NCBI GenBank assembly: GCA_036897445.1
Contig: JAYMTL010000050.1
Location: 1 to 64,000 of the forward strand
DNA length: 64,000 bases
Origin: Pelargonium tetragonum
Lineage: Eukaryota > Streptophyta > Magnoliopsida > Geraniales > Geraniaceae
Direction of reading: 5' to 3'
The translations under genes were made by a program, and so were the position numbers. The notes under the pieces are model-generated. The model was not told where the DNA came from, searched no databases, and worked only from the letters and a program-made list of their open reading frames with translations. Below are positions 38,607-51,096 of the stretch, piece by piece (the stretch's first letter is position 1; each line of letters begins with the position of its first letter).

Positions 38607-38849
38607 GTTTACAAAACTTTAGGAAGACTAAGTTCTATATGAAAAACCCTTTAAACATTCTGTACGCTCACCAGGACCCATTGAAATGAAAAAGAACTCT
38701 AGGAGGCTTTTTGCTTTTTAATCAAACCCGTGTTAAGGCCACGCTAAGGAAATTCTACCATTCCAGTGGAGGCGCTCGCTTTTGTACTGAGCAAGGACCT
38801 TTTTATTTTACTAACGGAAAGGTTTGGAATAAAATCTTAGTTGAGCTGG

Positions 38850-38915
38850 GACACGACTTGAACTTATAGTATCTGGGGCACCGGTCTTTGCTTTGACAAT
38901 TGCGCACTTCCTTTT
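38850..38915 (-). pseudogene. tRNA-like relic, class II D-arm
   Basis: On the minus strand GTGCGCAATTGTCAAAGC resembles the A-box/D-arm of leucine or other class II tRNAs (typically GGCCGAGTGGTCAAAGGC). It is followed by GACCGGTGCCCCAGATAC and then TAAGTTCAAGTCGTG (B-box, + strand 38853-38865). The long variable arm of a real class II tRNA is missing and the stems are poor, so it is a decayed copy. A 60-codon + strand frame from 38900 overlaps it and is chance-sized. Confidence 0.33.
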
Positions 38916-39211
38916 TAAGCATAGAGATAACAAAAAGAGCGCCCACGGAACCAAAATTAAAAGTGGAATTTGTTGAGTTATTAGGGTGTTTTTCAAGTGG
39001 GTTAAGTTATATTAATTACAGGTTATCAGGCAGTAGTATATGCCGAAAGCTTTCCCATTCCTTAGGACTTTTGCTTTTTTAAGAGATTTACAGAGAATGG
39101 GGGTTCTTTTCAGGGATTCTCCTAAAGGTTAGCTGCTTAACTAGACAGGGATGTTATAAGTTTCTAAATTAAGTAAGTCTACTGCAAAAATTGGAAAGAA
39201 ACTTTAGCCTT

Positions 39212-39224
39212 AATTACATTACCT
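39212..39224 (+). repeat. AATTACATTACCT motif, copy 6 of 7
   Basis: + strand copy. The 23 bases at 39209-39231 equal the reverse complement of 33683-33705, and 18 bases match 9463-9480. Together these fix the extended form as CTTAATTACATTACCTT. Confidence 0.8.
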
Positions 39225-42200
39225 TTATAATGTCAAAGATAGGTGTAATAAAAATCTTATTTGTGTTCCTCTGTTTCCGGTCCAATTCAAGATAATAAAA
39301 CAAGTAAGCAAAGAGCTTCTTTTTTTTAGGAAGACTGTGGTTGGATCTAAGACATCCCCTTTTTTTGTATCTGAGTTTCTAGTGTACCCTGCTACAAAAG
39401 TTTCTAGATCCATTTTACTTTTGTTATTGGAACAAGGTCTTTTTAAAGGTACCCTACATCAAGCGATCTCTTTGCTGAAAAAGACCCTATTGACAACCAG
39501 ACTTTCTGGGGATGTCCTTTTTAAGTGTTATTGCTTGGGTTTTTTTATCGCCCTCCAGACTAGACACTAGCTAGGAAAAGGGTATATAGAGATTCTTACG
39601 CGATAACCATTAGGTTAAGAAAAAATTCTGTACATACTTAAATTAGAATTTCTAAAACAAGACTAAACCCCGAGACAGTTACCCGCCAAAATCTTTCTAT
39701 AAATCTAGTTTTCTTTAGATTTCTAAGGGTTTAGACAAGAGTACAAAAAGAAACGAGGTAAAAACCAAATCGAACAAAGAAATCTGTGCATCTCCGCTAA
39801 ATTTGTAGAAATTTAGAAAGTTTATAGACCTTATTTATTTTAATTACTCTTCTTCGTGTAAGATTTTCTATTAAGATTTTTTATTATACTCACCATACCA
39901 AGATAAAACGAAGTCAAATATCCATAAGGTATTATTCAGTAGATAAGGTTATATGCAACTCCCTGACTGAATACTTAGTAAGTTTAACTTCTTTCTTATA
40001 GTAGATATTAAAGAGACGCCTGGATGATCTTATAAAATGTAAAGAGAAAAGAGGAAGAAAATGATAGTTATTGTATATACAGCGGATCCCCTAATTAGGA
40101 GTCATTAACAAGGGTTTACTTTTGTATGATTTTTATGATTTTAGAGAAGACCTAAGCTTAAAGCCTTAAAGCATAGGGCACGTAGCCCACGTTTTAGAAA
40201 TGACAGCTTTGTTAAAACGAATACCTCCTTATGATACTACTCACAGGATCCTCATTTTCCTTACATACTATGACATAACGATACAACCCAAGAACTTCCT
40301 TATTTTATTATCAAATTCTCGACAATTTGGTTTAACTCCCTTCCCTTGCGAAAGCTACGTTTGTTATTTACCATTGCGTGAGGTAGTACGGTGATATATG
40401 CTGCGAATATCACTCTGTTTAGTAATAAGCAAGGACTCATTTTTCAATAAAATAAAAGGAAGGGCCGAGGTTGAGGGATCCCGTGTATTAATTCAAGATA
40501 TGAAATAGCTGGAGTAATATACAAATTATTACTACGTTGACGAACAAGATTCTATCCTCAGAATCATTCTTAAATTGCTTTTTTTATAGACTTTATCGAC
40601 CTAAAATAGCGACTCTGCTCTATTTAGCTAAATACTTGTTCACTTTCATTGGTTAATCGTGGAAGGTATATGCCCCCTCTTTTTTCTTCTTTGTAGTTAT
40701 ATTCGCTAAGACTTACTTCTTTTTGCACCCCTAGCCCTAGTAATAGTAATTGTGTACTTCTTTAAATGGACCCTTTCTTAAATTCTTTTTTAGAAGGAGT
40801 TCTACTTTCAATAAGGGAAGATAAATCTGAATCTTGAACTAGTAATTATACCCTATCTTTCTTGTGGGATTCCTGTGCAATACTGTAAAGTGTGTAATAA
40901 AATAATATAGAATAGCCGGAAGCCATTATCTCATCCAGGATATTTTAAAATCTTTTTTTAAGTAGAAGCTTTTTACCTTGATCAGATTTTTAATTAAAAG
41001 TTTTAAGGTTGAGCGGCTCCCCTAGGAATAAAAGGGTATGGCCTAAGCTCCCTTAACTTTTCTAATCTGAGCAGAAAGTAGTCTACGAAACAAGGAAACC
41101 TGTCTCTTAACAAGTCAGCTATTTTCTTAATATAATTTTAGCTTTTTTTATAACTAGAGTATTAGTTACCTATATAAATCTTTCTTTAATTATTCCGATT
41201 AACCGGGATTTGTTACAGAGGCAGCAAGATCTTGACTTTTTTATTATAGAATTTCCTTTGACTAATATAATATAGTCTTTCTTCTTAGCTGGGCTTACTC
41301 CTCCAGGGCCCTTAATTACCCTATCTGAGAATTCCCATTCCTTAACTCACCTGCTCTTAATTTTCCCAGGAGTTAATTCCCTGTCGTTAAGGCTATCTGG
41401 AGCTACTACATACCTAGAAAAACAGAGCTACCTGTTACTGAGCTTTCCCTTGGTTTTCATTACCTCCACAGGAAAAGAACTAACAAAATAAGGTGAACCC
41501 TTTGCTAAAGTACCCTGTTGTCGTTAATAAGACATACGCACAGGTATTATCGGGTACTCGTTATATTAGACTTCTGGGATACTTATGAAAACTAAAAATA
41601 TAAATAAGGTCTAAAAAGTATAAGAAAATCAAAGTCAATCTGCAGACATTCCTCAGTAAACCAAGAACTAGAGTATCCATTTCTCAAAGTAGGACTTACT
41701 AGAATACCTAATAAAAATTAGAATAATATCTAGTCTAGGCACCACAGTAAAAACTAATGCAACTCCAATTATAAAACTTCTTTCAAAACCCTTTTTAGTT
41801 TCCTAGGATCAGTTTCAGATAGTTGACAGGGAAGTAATATGATTCCCTTTTTATTACACTTACAAGAGATTGCTTAAGCAAGTAGGAGACTTTTTCTATC
41901 CTTTTTAGGAACAAAGTCATGGGCCAGGTTACCCCTTTTATGGGACTCCTATATTAATTTCGTAGATACCCTACCGCGGGCTTTGTATTAATTAAGAAGA
42001 GTTTTTACTAATACAAAGAGGATTTCGGCGAAAACCTTCGAAAAATCCTAAAAGGACTCCGTTAGGCTCAAAACAAAAGTCCTTTGAATCCTCTTTATAT
42101 TACTTTCTAAACCTTTAAAAATCTGGCCGGAAGTTAGACGATGTAATGACAACCCTTATAAAACTGAGGTACTCTTTTCAATTAATCTAAACTTTTTATC

Positions 42201-42865
42201 TAGCTAATCTATAAGAAAAATACGCAGATGTATAGAATTTCCCTAGATAGCTTATTCATTACCCTTTAACGGAAACAGAGGAGCTAACAAAAGACTTGAG
42301 AGGCCTAACGGCTTCCCCCTTACACTTACTTTCTATTTAGCTAACTTCGAGAATGCTAAAACAAGTAGATTATAGAGAAGGATTTCCTTTTGGGCTACCG
42401 CGCCTTGCTGTGACTAAAATACAAAAAGAACACGAAAGCAAATTCAAGCCTCTCTTTTACTAGTGTCCACTAAATGAAACAGTCTATAACCTGTCCTTAC
42501 ATTAAGTTCCTCTTCTTTTCTGTTCTATCATAAAAGGGGTACAAACAGAGATTGGAAAGAGTCTTCCCGACTGAAGGGTACCAAAGAAGGTTAATGCTAT
42601 TATATAGTTTAAGGAGTAGATAGGATACACTATAATTAATAACTATCCCGAGCCTGCTAAAGAGATTTCTTAAGCTACTTATTACTATAAATATCACCCA
42701 GAAGGCCCGCGCTTTGTGGGGCACTTAGTCTTTTTGGTCACGCTGTTACTGGGAAATTCCGTATATCAAACAGAGAATTTTGTTTACTTTGCAAAGGAAT
42801 TCTAAAATTATAAAAAGACTTTTTTCTTTATTTTTGTATTAATCAAAATTGCAACCTAATTAGAA

Positions 42866-42890
42866 TTCCTCGGTTCGAATCCGACTCTTA
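42866..42890 (+). pseudogene. Isolated tRNA T-arm / B-box
   Basis: TTCCTCGGTTCGAATCCGACTC contains an exact GGTTCGAATCC. About 0.01 such 11-mers would be expected by chance in the window, yet two exist (see 7326). Upstream sequence is T-rich without an A-box, so only the 3' half of a tRNA-like sequence, if any, remains. Confidence 0.28.
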
Positions 42891-43969
42891 ATTAAAGGAG
42901 CTTAGACCGCTCTCTGCAAGCTTCTTTTTACTGACCAAAATCAAGCCTTGTAACTTTATAACTAAGCCTCAATCTTTCTTTTTTTTATTCGTATATTACT
43001 GCAAACGGGTATAAGACAGTAAAAGCCCCTATAATGGTACTGAAATAACTTGATTTTATTTTACCTCTTCTTAAAATTTTTTTAAGTCTTTAATAAAAAT
43101 GACACTTAAATTTTTTAAGAGCTTACAAATAAATACCAAAAAGGTTGAATAGTATCGTTCAGGAACCCTGGATCTTTGTGAGTTGTACTAGAGTACCCGC
43201 TACTAATGTTCTTATTCTGTTATTCAATCACGAAAATAGAAATACAGTAATCTTATTAATAATGACTAAATATAACGGCATCCTAGCTTTTGGACACTAC
43301 AAGTTTTTTTCTTTCACGGGAATAAGTCAAGTCTAGTTTTTGTAAGTATATTTCCAAGGTCTTTTTTTGAATATTAACTTCCCCCTTTTACACTGATGGT
43401 AGCACTAGTTAATTAAACGAGAGTAGATCTAAGTGCTTGTGGTATGATCGAAATATGTCGATTCACTGAGGATAGGGAAGCCCCGAAAAAGTCTAGTAAC
43501 AATATTCTTTTATAATATTTTTAGGATCTAAATACCTAAGAGAGGGGTTTATTTATATAAGTTGAGCTTCTCTCTAGCTTGATATGCTTTTTTGATGTAA
43601 GTTACTCCCACATTCGCTCGCTACTTAACTTAGTACGCGTTTCTACGCGTAATTTTTTGCAGTGGGGATCTTTTATAAAAAAGTCTCCTTTTTATGTTAG
43701 TTATTGGTTGGGTCTTCTTTTGGTGTTAATAACAGACCCGATATTGCCATTGAGATCGACACCCACTGAACGTACATAACGCTTTTGTCTTGACTTTACC
43801 CATGAAAAGTTTAAACCTGATAGTAGGATAGGAGTGATTTTTCACTGTACTGTAAGGAATTCCTTTAGGCTATTCTCGCTTGATATATCCTGTGTTTTAA
43901 TAGTGAGGCAGCTGTTGTAATTAAATCTTAACGCGACTCTTTATATCACTTTTTAGCATCAGGTCCCTA

Positions 43970-44003
43970 TAAACTTACCTTGCATAAATTATAGGTAAGT
44001 TTA
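43970..44003. repeat. Perfect 11-bp hairpin
   Basis: TAAACTTACCT (43970-43980) is exactly complementary to AGGTAAGTTTA (43993-44003), with a 12-base AT-rich loop. It lies in gene-free DNA and has no T-run typical of a terminator. No homologue elsewhere in the window was seen. Confidence 0.6.
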
Positions 44004-44901
44004 CCAGCCGCGCATTGACTTTATTTCAACACACGCCAAAGTATAGAAAGATTCTCTGAGGAGCCAGAGCCTCTCTATCACTTGTCATTTCGCTTAAGTT
44101 TTTAACTTATCCCGCTCTTGTGCTTGTGAAGTAGAAAATAACTAAGAATTCTTGGTCAATGCCCTAAATTAAGCCTGCGGTTCATGATGATAATTTTTGT
44201 TATTGATGAGACTCTTTGTCATGTTTACAGCAATCCTTTTGTATTATCTTAGTCTATTACTACTTTTATTTAAAGATGAGATCCGTCTTAAGAGTTTTGA
44301 GCGCATACCGCACGAGATCCTCTGAGTCAATTTCTACAGAATACAGGAAATCTCTCCTCCAGTGGTAATATAAAAATTCTAGCGAGTAACTTGGGCATTA
44401 TTCTATTTGATCCGTATTCATATAATCAGTCTTTTTTTGTATTTCTTTTCAATAGTACTTTTTTTTACTCTTTGTGTTTCTGTGTTTGTTAGGAATTGAT
44501 AAAGGATTAAGCCGCTCAAGTGAAAATCGAGTCTTTATTTGATGTTACCGGATATTTATGCCCTTTCTTTTCGGCTTTAACGAGATAGGAATTCCTTTTT
44601 CTTTAAAGTCAGTCATTTCATTGAAAGAAAAGGTTTTCTAAAGCATGCTAGGATCCCAGCAAAACTAAGTAGATGAAAAAGGATTAAGAATTACTTTAGT
44701 AAGGGCTCGAAAGGAGAAAGTTCAAATAAGAGATATCCTAACTGGCAATATTAAGGCTATTCCGGATAGAAACTTTATATTCCTATTCAATATTTATTTG
44801 ATTAAGGGAGTCCAGTAAATGAGTTAAAGTGAAGCCTTTCGGTTTTCCAGTTTCAGTTTTTGGGGTTATAGTGTAAGTAGATATATATTCAATGTACTAT
44901 T

Positions 44902-44914
44902 AATTACATTACCT
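44902..44914 (+). repeat. AATTACATTACCT motif, copy 7 of 7
   Basis: + strand copy followed by CGTAA. The 21 bases at 44899-44919 match the reverse complement of 11201-11221 exactly. The pair defines a CGTAA-flanked subtype, distinct from the TTATAAT subtype at 33690 and 39212. Confidence 0.75.
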
Positions 44915-47132
44915 CGTAAACAAGAAGGTTTACTCAGTAAATCAGTAAAAGAGATGTATTCATTATCTTCTAAGGCTCCATCCTCCTCCGTGATAAAAGC
45001 ATAGCACAAGAGGTAAGCTTGCTTAAAGTAAGACGCTGCTATCTATTACTATACGACTCTATATTCTATATCTAGTAATACCAATCTTAAGGGGTACAAC
45101 TAAATCATGAGCCCGTATAAGTTAACTCCTATGGATCATAGTCTAGCTCTTAGGAAAGGCAGGCTTTAGGTAGGGAATTTTCTTTCTTTCATCTGTCTTT
45201 AATTTCTGCTTTTTAGGATCCCTAAGTACCTTTTATATTATTATTATTTCTTTAAGAAGGAATTTTAAACTAAGGGCTTATAACCTTAAGAGGTCTCGTA
45301 CTAGAGGGTCTGTCTGGTCTAGCTATCAAGAATTTAATGTTTATGAATAAAACGGATACAGAAGTCTGGCTCAGGCTCTGGAATTGTAGCTCTTAAGAAA
45401 AGAGGCCCTTTAAGATTATGAAAGCAAGGAGTGGAGTTAGGTTTTTAAGTTCTGAGTCTTTTTTGGGGGGAGTTGTTATAATGTATGAATGTACTCTCAT
45501 TAGACTACAAATTGCCTTTCCCCTCAGTTGCAGTTGGGTAGAGAAGAGATATGTATGTATTCACTACTAGGGTTTGTTTGCTCATTAACGATAAGCTACA
45601 GAAAGCAAGAGGGAATTGTCCTTACTAATATAACTAAAACAATTCTAAGAACAAATACATTATATCTATAACTAAGTAGTCTCTATTATTAACTTTCTAA
45701 GAATATAAATACTCCTTCTATTACTCTTACTAATAAGAAATAAGGTATAGCTGCTCCTGCTTCTGTTAAGTCAAGAAGGGATTCTAAGCCCGCCGAGTCA
45801 GGTAAGTAAACAACAGAATCTAAATCTAAGACAGCTGGGTATTATAAAGCATGAATACATGTTCCTTAAACTACTATACAGCCCCTTACGCCTTTTTCTT
45901 GTTGTCTGCTAAACGAGAATGTATAATACTCCTAACTATATTCCTTACTCTCCAAAAATGAGAATAAGACTGCCGCTCTAATAAAAATTGAATATAGTAG
46001 TTAGTAGACATCTTTCATTCTCAGTCCTTGTTTTAATTGTAATTATCTCCTTTTTCACGTGAAAAGTAGACCTCATAGAAAACCTCTTCTATATTTTAGT
46101 AACAGGAAAAGAATGAGTTTATGTAAGTAATTTTCATCTTTTTGGTAGTGCTATAAAGAATTAATAAGAAATGGTAAATGAAAAAACTTAATTTAAAGTA
46201 AAGGCTTTAAGTTCAAGTAATGAGAGATAGGGTTTAGGTGAATAATTAAGAGACCCTTTCCGGGGTTTTCAGTAAATGAAGTGATTTAAAGAATCTGTTT
46301 CTGGTAAAGACAAAATGTAGAACTAAGGGATTCCTCCGGATTCTTTGTCACTAAATATAAGAAATAGAAAATAAAGGGTATAGTATAGGGGCTCCGCTTA
46401 TAGAAGCATATAGTTTAGAAATATATATATAAATAAGATATAAGAATAGAAAGACATCCGTTTTTTACAAGCAAGATAGAAGACTTTCAAAAGGCAAAGG
46501 AGCCCTCTTTCTTTAGGATTAGAAAGATCCCTAGCGGGTAATATAAAAAGGCTCACCCTACGATATAATTAAGATTTTCTAAGAAGTACGAGCTTAGCTA
46601 GACAGGAAGCGTAAGAAAGAGTAGAGTTCTCAAAAAGGGTTTGCATAAGTTAAGTAAGAAGTCAATAAGAGTATGAAAGTCGATAAGCAGGTGGTTATAA
46701 GATATCTATGTTCTATGTAGTATACTACGACTCCCTCCCCCTTTTTATATAGATCCCTAAAAAGATATAAATCTCAGATATAGTTAAGGGGAATCCTCTT
46801 TTTTAGACGTCTTCGAGAGAAGTGGGCGAGGACTACGCAAGGCCTCAATTTGTTTGTACTTTTCTTAATTTTACGAGGATTTCCCGGGATTTTAGAGTCT
46901 AAAAGAGGACGTGCTCCTGACTTAAGTTTATTTATTATTATTATTTCTTCGTTTAGGAAAAACTCGTAATGAGAATCCGCGAAAAAGACTTTAGCAAAAG
47001 CCTCTGACTCAATAAAAGGAAATATTCAAGATTATAAACCTCTTAAAAACCCTTTAGCGATCTACTAAAACTTCCTAAACCAACCAAAAAATTCTTAATT
47101 TGACTAGAAAGTTAGGCAGCCAAGGCATTTTG

Positions 47133-47146
47133 TATATATATATATA
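47133..47146. repeat. (TA)7 microsatellite
   Basis: Seven TA units, followed by TTTATTTAAA. A simple slippage repeat. Confidence 0.8.
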
Positions 47147-48577
47147 TTTATTTAAAAACCCTTCTCCTTACCTTATTTTTAGTTAACCCTAGGCCTACAT
47201 ATAGTGCTAAATAAGCGAATTTCAGATAGAAGAAAACCCTAACTCTACGCTTTAGCCTCTACCATTTTAAACTAACAACAAGCAAATTCTTCCGGTAAAA
47301 CCCTTTGCATAGACCTTCTTGAAAGATTAAAGACTACCTCAATTTCTTATTAGAATCCCAACCTGGTTGTTAGTTAAACTTGTTATTACACCTTGATCCA
47401 AAGGACACCCTAAACAATTATAACCTACTAATTTCTAGGTTACCCCTTTAATTAAGACTCAAAAAGGTAAACAGGGGAGTACAAAAGAAACTCCTTACTT
47501 TAAAGCTACACAGCTCCTCTAACCTCAACTTCAGAAATAAGGGGATACTCTAAAAGGATATTCTACCCTTTTAAGTAAAGACTTTCAATAAAAAGGACTT
47601 AGGAAAGCAAATCCATACTAATTACAAGAATACAAGGTTGTAAGACCATTTCCATGCACTAAAACAAGAATTCTTGTGCCCTTTTAGCTGGTTTTTTTAT
47701 TACTTATTGATATTTTACTAGTCATAATTGGGGATTCAAGAAAAAGAAAAGTAATTCAGTAGCATACCCAAAAAATGAATACTTGCTAAAAGGTTCCTTC
47801 CCTTGAGGAGTCAGTTTTCTTACTTTTCCTTGTGTATACCTTTGAGAAAAAGAGTTCTTGTTAAACCTTATTTGAGGTTATGCTTTTTATGGACAAGTTA
47901 GGGATTAAAAGCCTTCTTTACTTTTTTACTAGAGTAGGGTATTAGCAAAATCAGTCGAAAAGGAATTGTGACAAGTGGAAGAAGGAAATGTCATAGGGAA
48001 CCCCCCTGACTTCGAAAAGGGTCTTATATCCTAATTATATATATAGAAGGGAAAGCTGAACTAGCCGTCCTTAGCTCGTATACTTTTGGTTACAGTACCT
48101 TTTTATAAGTCACATTTCACAGGAGTTCCTAACTAGTTCGAGAAAGAAACAGATATTCATCTAGATTTTACTTAGAACGAATACTAAATATCCCCTAAAG
48201 TACAGGGCACCCGCAGGCAGGGAACCCCGTTAATGAAATGTATCTTATGTGATATACTTAACTTTAAGGCATAAAAACGTTGACTTATTGAGCAGGGTTT
48301 CACTTTTAAGTAGGAGTCGGGTATCTAAAAGAGACTCTCCTTATAATTTGTAATTTTTAGAATATGGCTGCTGCGGGCAAGTCTACACGGATTTTTTACT
48401 CCATGGGGTCGGGTTTTGGTGGGAAGTAAGTCCTTCTTGAATAAAGTCTAAATCTGGGCTTCTGAGGGTCTCTGTTTTTTTGGTAATGAAGATCCATTAA
48501 ATTCTAATAGTACAAGATTTTTAAGTATTTAGATCCCTAATAAAAATGAAGAGTTTCTTTGTTGCAACCTCTCGACG

Positions 48578-48592
48578 AGAAAGCGGGGTCTA
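48578..48592 (+). repeat. GAAAGCGGG cluster, copy 4 of 6
   Basis: AGAAAGCGGGGTCTA is shared over 15 bases with 62073-62087. Five bases upstream is CTCGACG. This is the best-matching pair of the cluster family. Confidence 0.55.
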
Positions 48593-51084
48593 CAAAAGGA
48601 ATAAACAAGGGGTTTACGGTCACAAACCAGTCTTTATAATTATAAACAAGATCTGTAAAATACATCCAACAAGCGCCCCTTTCAAAATCAAAAACAGGAA
48701 TCGCTTTTATAAAGAAGTTTAAATTAAAAAAGGAAAGATATAAGTGTCTCAAAGTCCCCAGGAAGTCCTAGCTGTTTTAGGTCAGTTATATTTACTAGTT
48801 CTTATCTTACGGGGTCAAACGAGGCCCCAGTGTTTTTAGTTTTTGTAAGTTCAAATTCCAGGGCAGCCCGCATATTCTTGTATGTCAAATAAATATATCC
48901 ATAGTAGAAAAATTTGTCTAGTATACTTGTTTAGGGATTCAGCTCATATTAAACCCCAGCTCTCAGTCGGTTTTTATTACTCACAAGGTTATCATACGCC
49001 TCTTCTTGGTAAGGTATGTCTCTCTTTTGCTTTATTGGAGGATGTAAGAATTCTAAAATGAAAAATAGGGGCTCCCTAAGTACCCCTTCTTATCTCTTCT
49101 CTTGCGAGGGTTACCTAAAAAATGACATTGATTTGTTAAATCTAGGATTAAGTTTCTACCTTTTTTATATTTATAATAGTACCCCTTAAATCTCGTAGGA
49201 ATTCCGGTGGGGTTTAAGGGAGCTCTTTTAAATCTACTTGGTATTGGTTATAAAGGTACCATAAATTGAGCAGTCGTATAATATAAACGGAGAACTCGTG
49301 ATTCTAAAGCAGTAAAATTATCTTTGTGTATCATTTACGGTTGAGAGTCCCCTTTTACTTACACGGAATTAAGAAACCCTATTTACGAGGTATGGGGCCT
49401 ATCTTAAGTATTGGGTAACTTAGTAAGGAAACACTTACCTTCGAACAAAACTTTTGCAGTTACTTTTTATTCCTATAGACTTTTCAGACGAAAAGGAAAT
49501 TTAGTCGCTACGAAAAAGCTTTAGTTGTTCTCTGATTAAGCGGCTGCTATATTATATCAAAAGGCTTGTACTAAAAAAGGGTAATTATACGCACTGTAAG
49601 AGGAAGTAAAGTAATCTCTAAAATGCATTGAATTCTGCAAATTTGTAAAGCTGTAACACTCGAAAGATTAGAAATTACTAAACAAGGCGCAAATGAGGAT
49701 GTATATATTCCTAATTTTATTGAGCGGGTTAGCTCTTAAATGATGATAAACCTCTGGAATCTGGAATAAGAGATACATCACTACCGATGCAAAGGAAGGC
49801 AGATAAAGAGTCAATACAAGACCTAAAAGTACTGAAGGTAGTAAACCCCTTAATATTTATATATTCTTATTAAGACTTAAAAGTAATTATTAACTAAATT
49901 GAGTAAACCAGCAATTTACCAACTTGAATATCTGAACAGAGTTTGCGTAATATCGAAAGGAATCTAGAGACCTAAACAAATGTTACAAGGAACTTATAGG
50001 ATCACTGAGAAGTTCAATCTACGATATCTAAATTATAATGGAAAGTGAAAAAAATCTTACAAATATAGGACTTTTAGACTACAGAATATTTCCTTTTTTG
50101 AGGGGGTTCCAAGAAGCTGTTTACCCCAAGTATACCAGATAGAAACTTCTTGTACTTTGAGCTACTACTTAAGCTAAGGCATTTGCTCTGAGTGTTCATT
50201 CTACCCTGAATTTCTACGTTCAAAAGAAAACTTAAAGGCAGCCTCTTTTTGGTAATTGCCTGTGACTCCCCTAAACTCGGGGTATTCATATCAGTACAAA
50301 AAAGGAAAGGGATTTACTATTATACAATCTTTCTATAAAAAACTTTATAGATCAGCCCTGCTTAAAATAAAATTTGGTTGGCTAAAATGAAATATAACAA
50401 GTTATAGGACGCTCTATTACTATTAGAATAGGATGGGGCCTTGATAAATAAGGAAGCACTTTAGTACCTTATATACCCTTTGCTAGTATTATTCGTCTAT
50501 ATTTTTAAACGTATGAGTCTGGGTTTATAGTTCTAGTTATAGAATGAGTTTTAATTTAAGAGGATAAGTTAACAAAAAAAAATTCCTTTTCTGTAGAATC
50601 CCTTACTAACTTTGTTCTGTAAACCCCCAGGAAGCCTTGGAAAAAGCATGGTTAAAACCTTCGAGGTATCTTGACATGGTTGATTCCTAAATTTAGGTCT
50701 CGTAAAGATTTAGTAAGTTTTAAATCTTTTTACAGCAACTTAAAGAGAATGTACTCATAATTCAGGAATTCTTCTTATATATAGGTAATTTATCTCATTT
50801 CTCTTAGCAGTAGCATGAGCTTTCTCTAGTTCTCTAGTTTAGATTAATAGATTTGCGAAAGACTAGAAGTCAAATCCAGTCGAAGCCATAGCTTTTTATA
50901 ATATTATTGATCTCTTCTTTGAGGCAATACAAGGATTTCCCTGAGAATATATTTACTTGCTAAGTTGGGGTATTCCTGGGGGCTCCTCTATAAAATTGCT
51001 TTAGTCTTGTGTATACACTCACGAGTCCCTCATAGAGCAGAATACCGATCCAGAATAATCCCGCTTTGCTATTTGCTATATAAA

Positions 51085-51096
51085 TATATATAAAGA
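51085..51096 (+). repeat. TATATATAAAGA string, copy 4 of 4
   Basis: Exact 12-mer preceded by CTATATAAA and followed by TTGTTCCG. Confidence 0.25.

Larger units (their letters stand above)
35941..38849. other. Gene-free, A-rich patch and relics
   Basis: No gene is recognised. At about 37108-37282 the + strand is locally A-rich and has a run of 57 open codons rich in K and N, without a start codon, which base composition explains. A run of 11 T is at 37072-37082. The longest ATG-started frame of the window, 122 codons at 38081-38449, is here. It has no recognisable domain, its hydrophobic C-terminal third reflects T-rich DNA, and its length equals the random expectation. Confidence 0.55.
38916..43969. 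other. Gene-free AT-rich stretch
   Basis: No gene is recognised. One copy of the 13-base motif is at 39212. At 42874-42884 a perfect + strand B-box GGTTCGAATCC stands alone, with no D-arm in the 60 bases upstream. Frames at 39225-39570, 40200-40394 and 43145-43336 are 62-77 codons and chance-sized. Confidence 0.65.
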
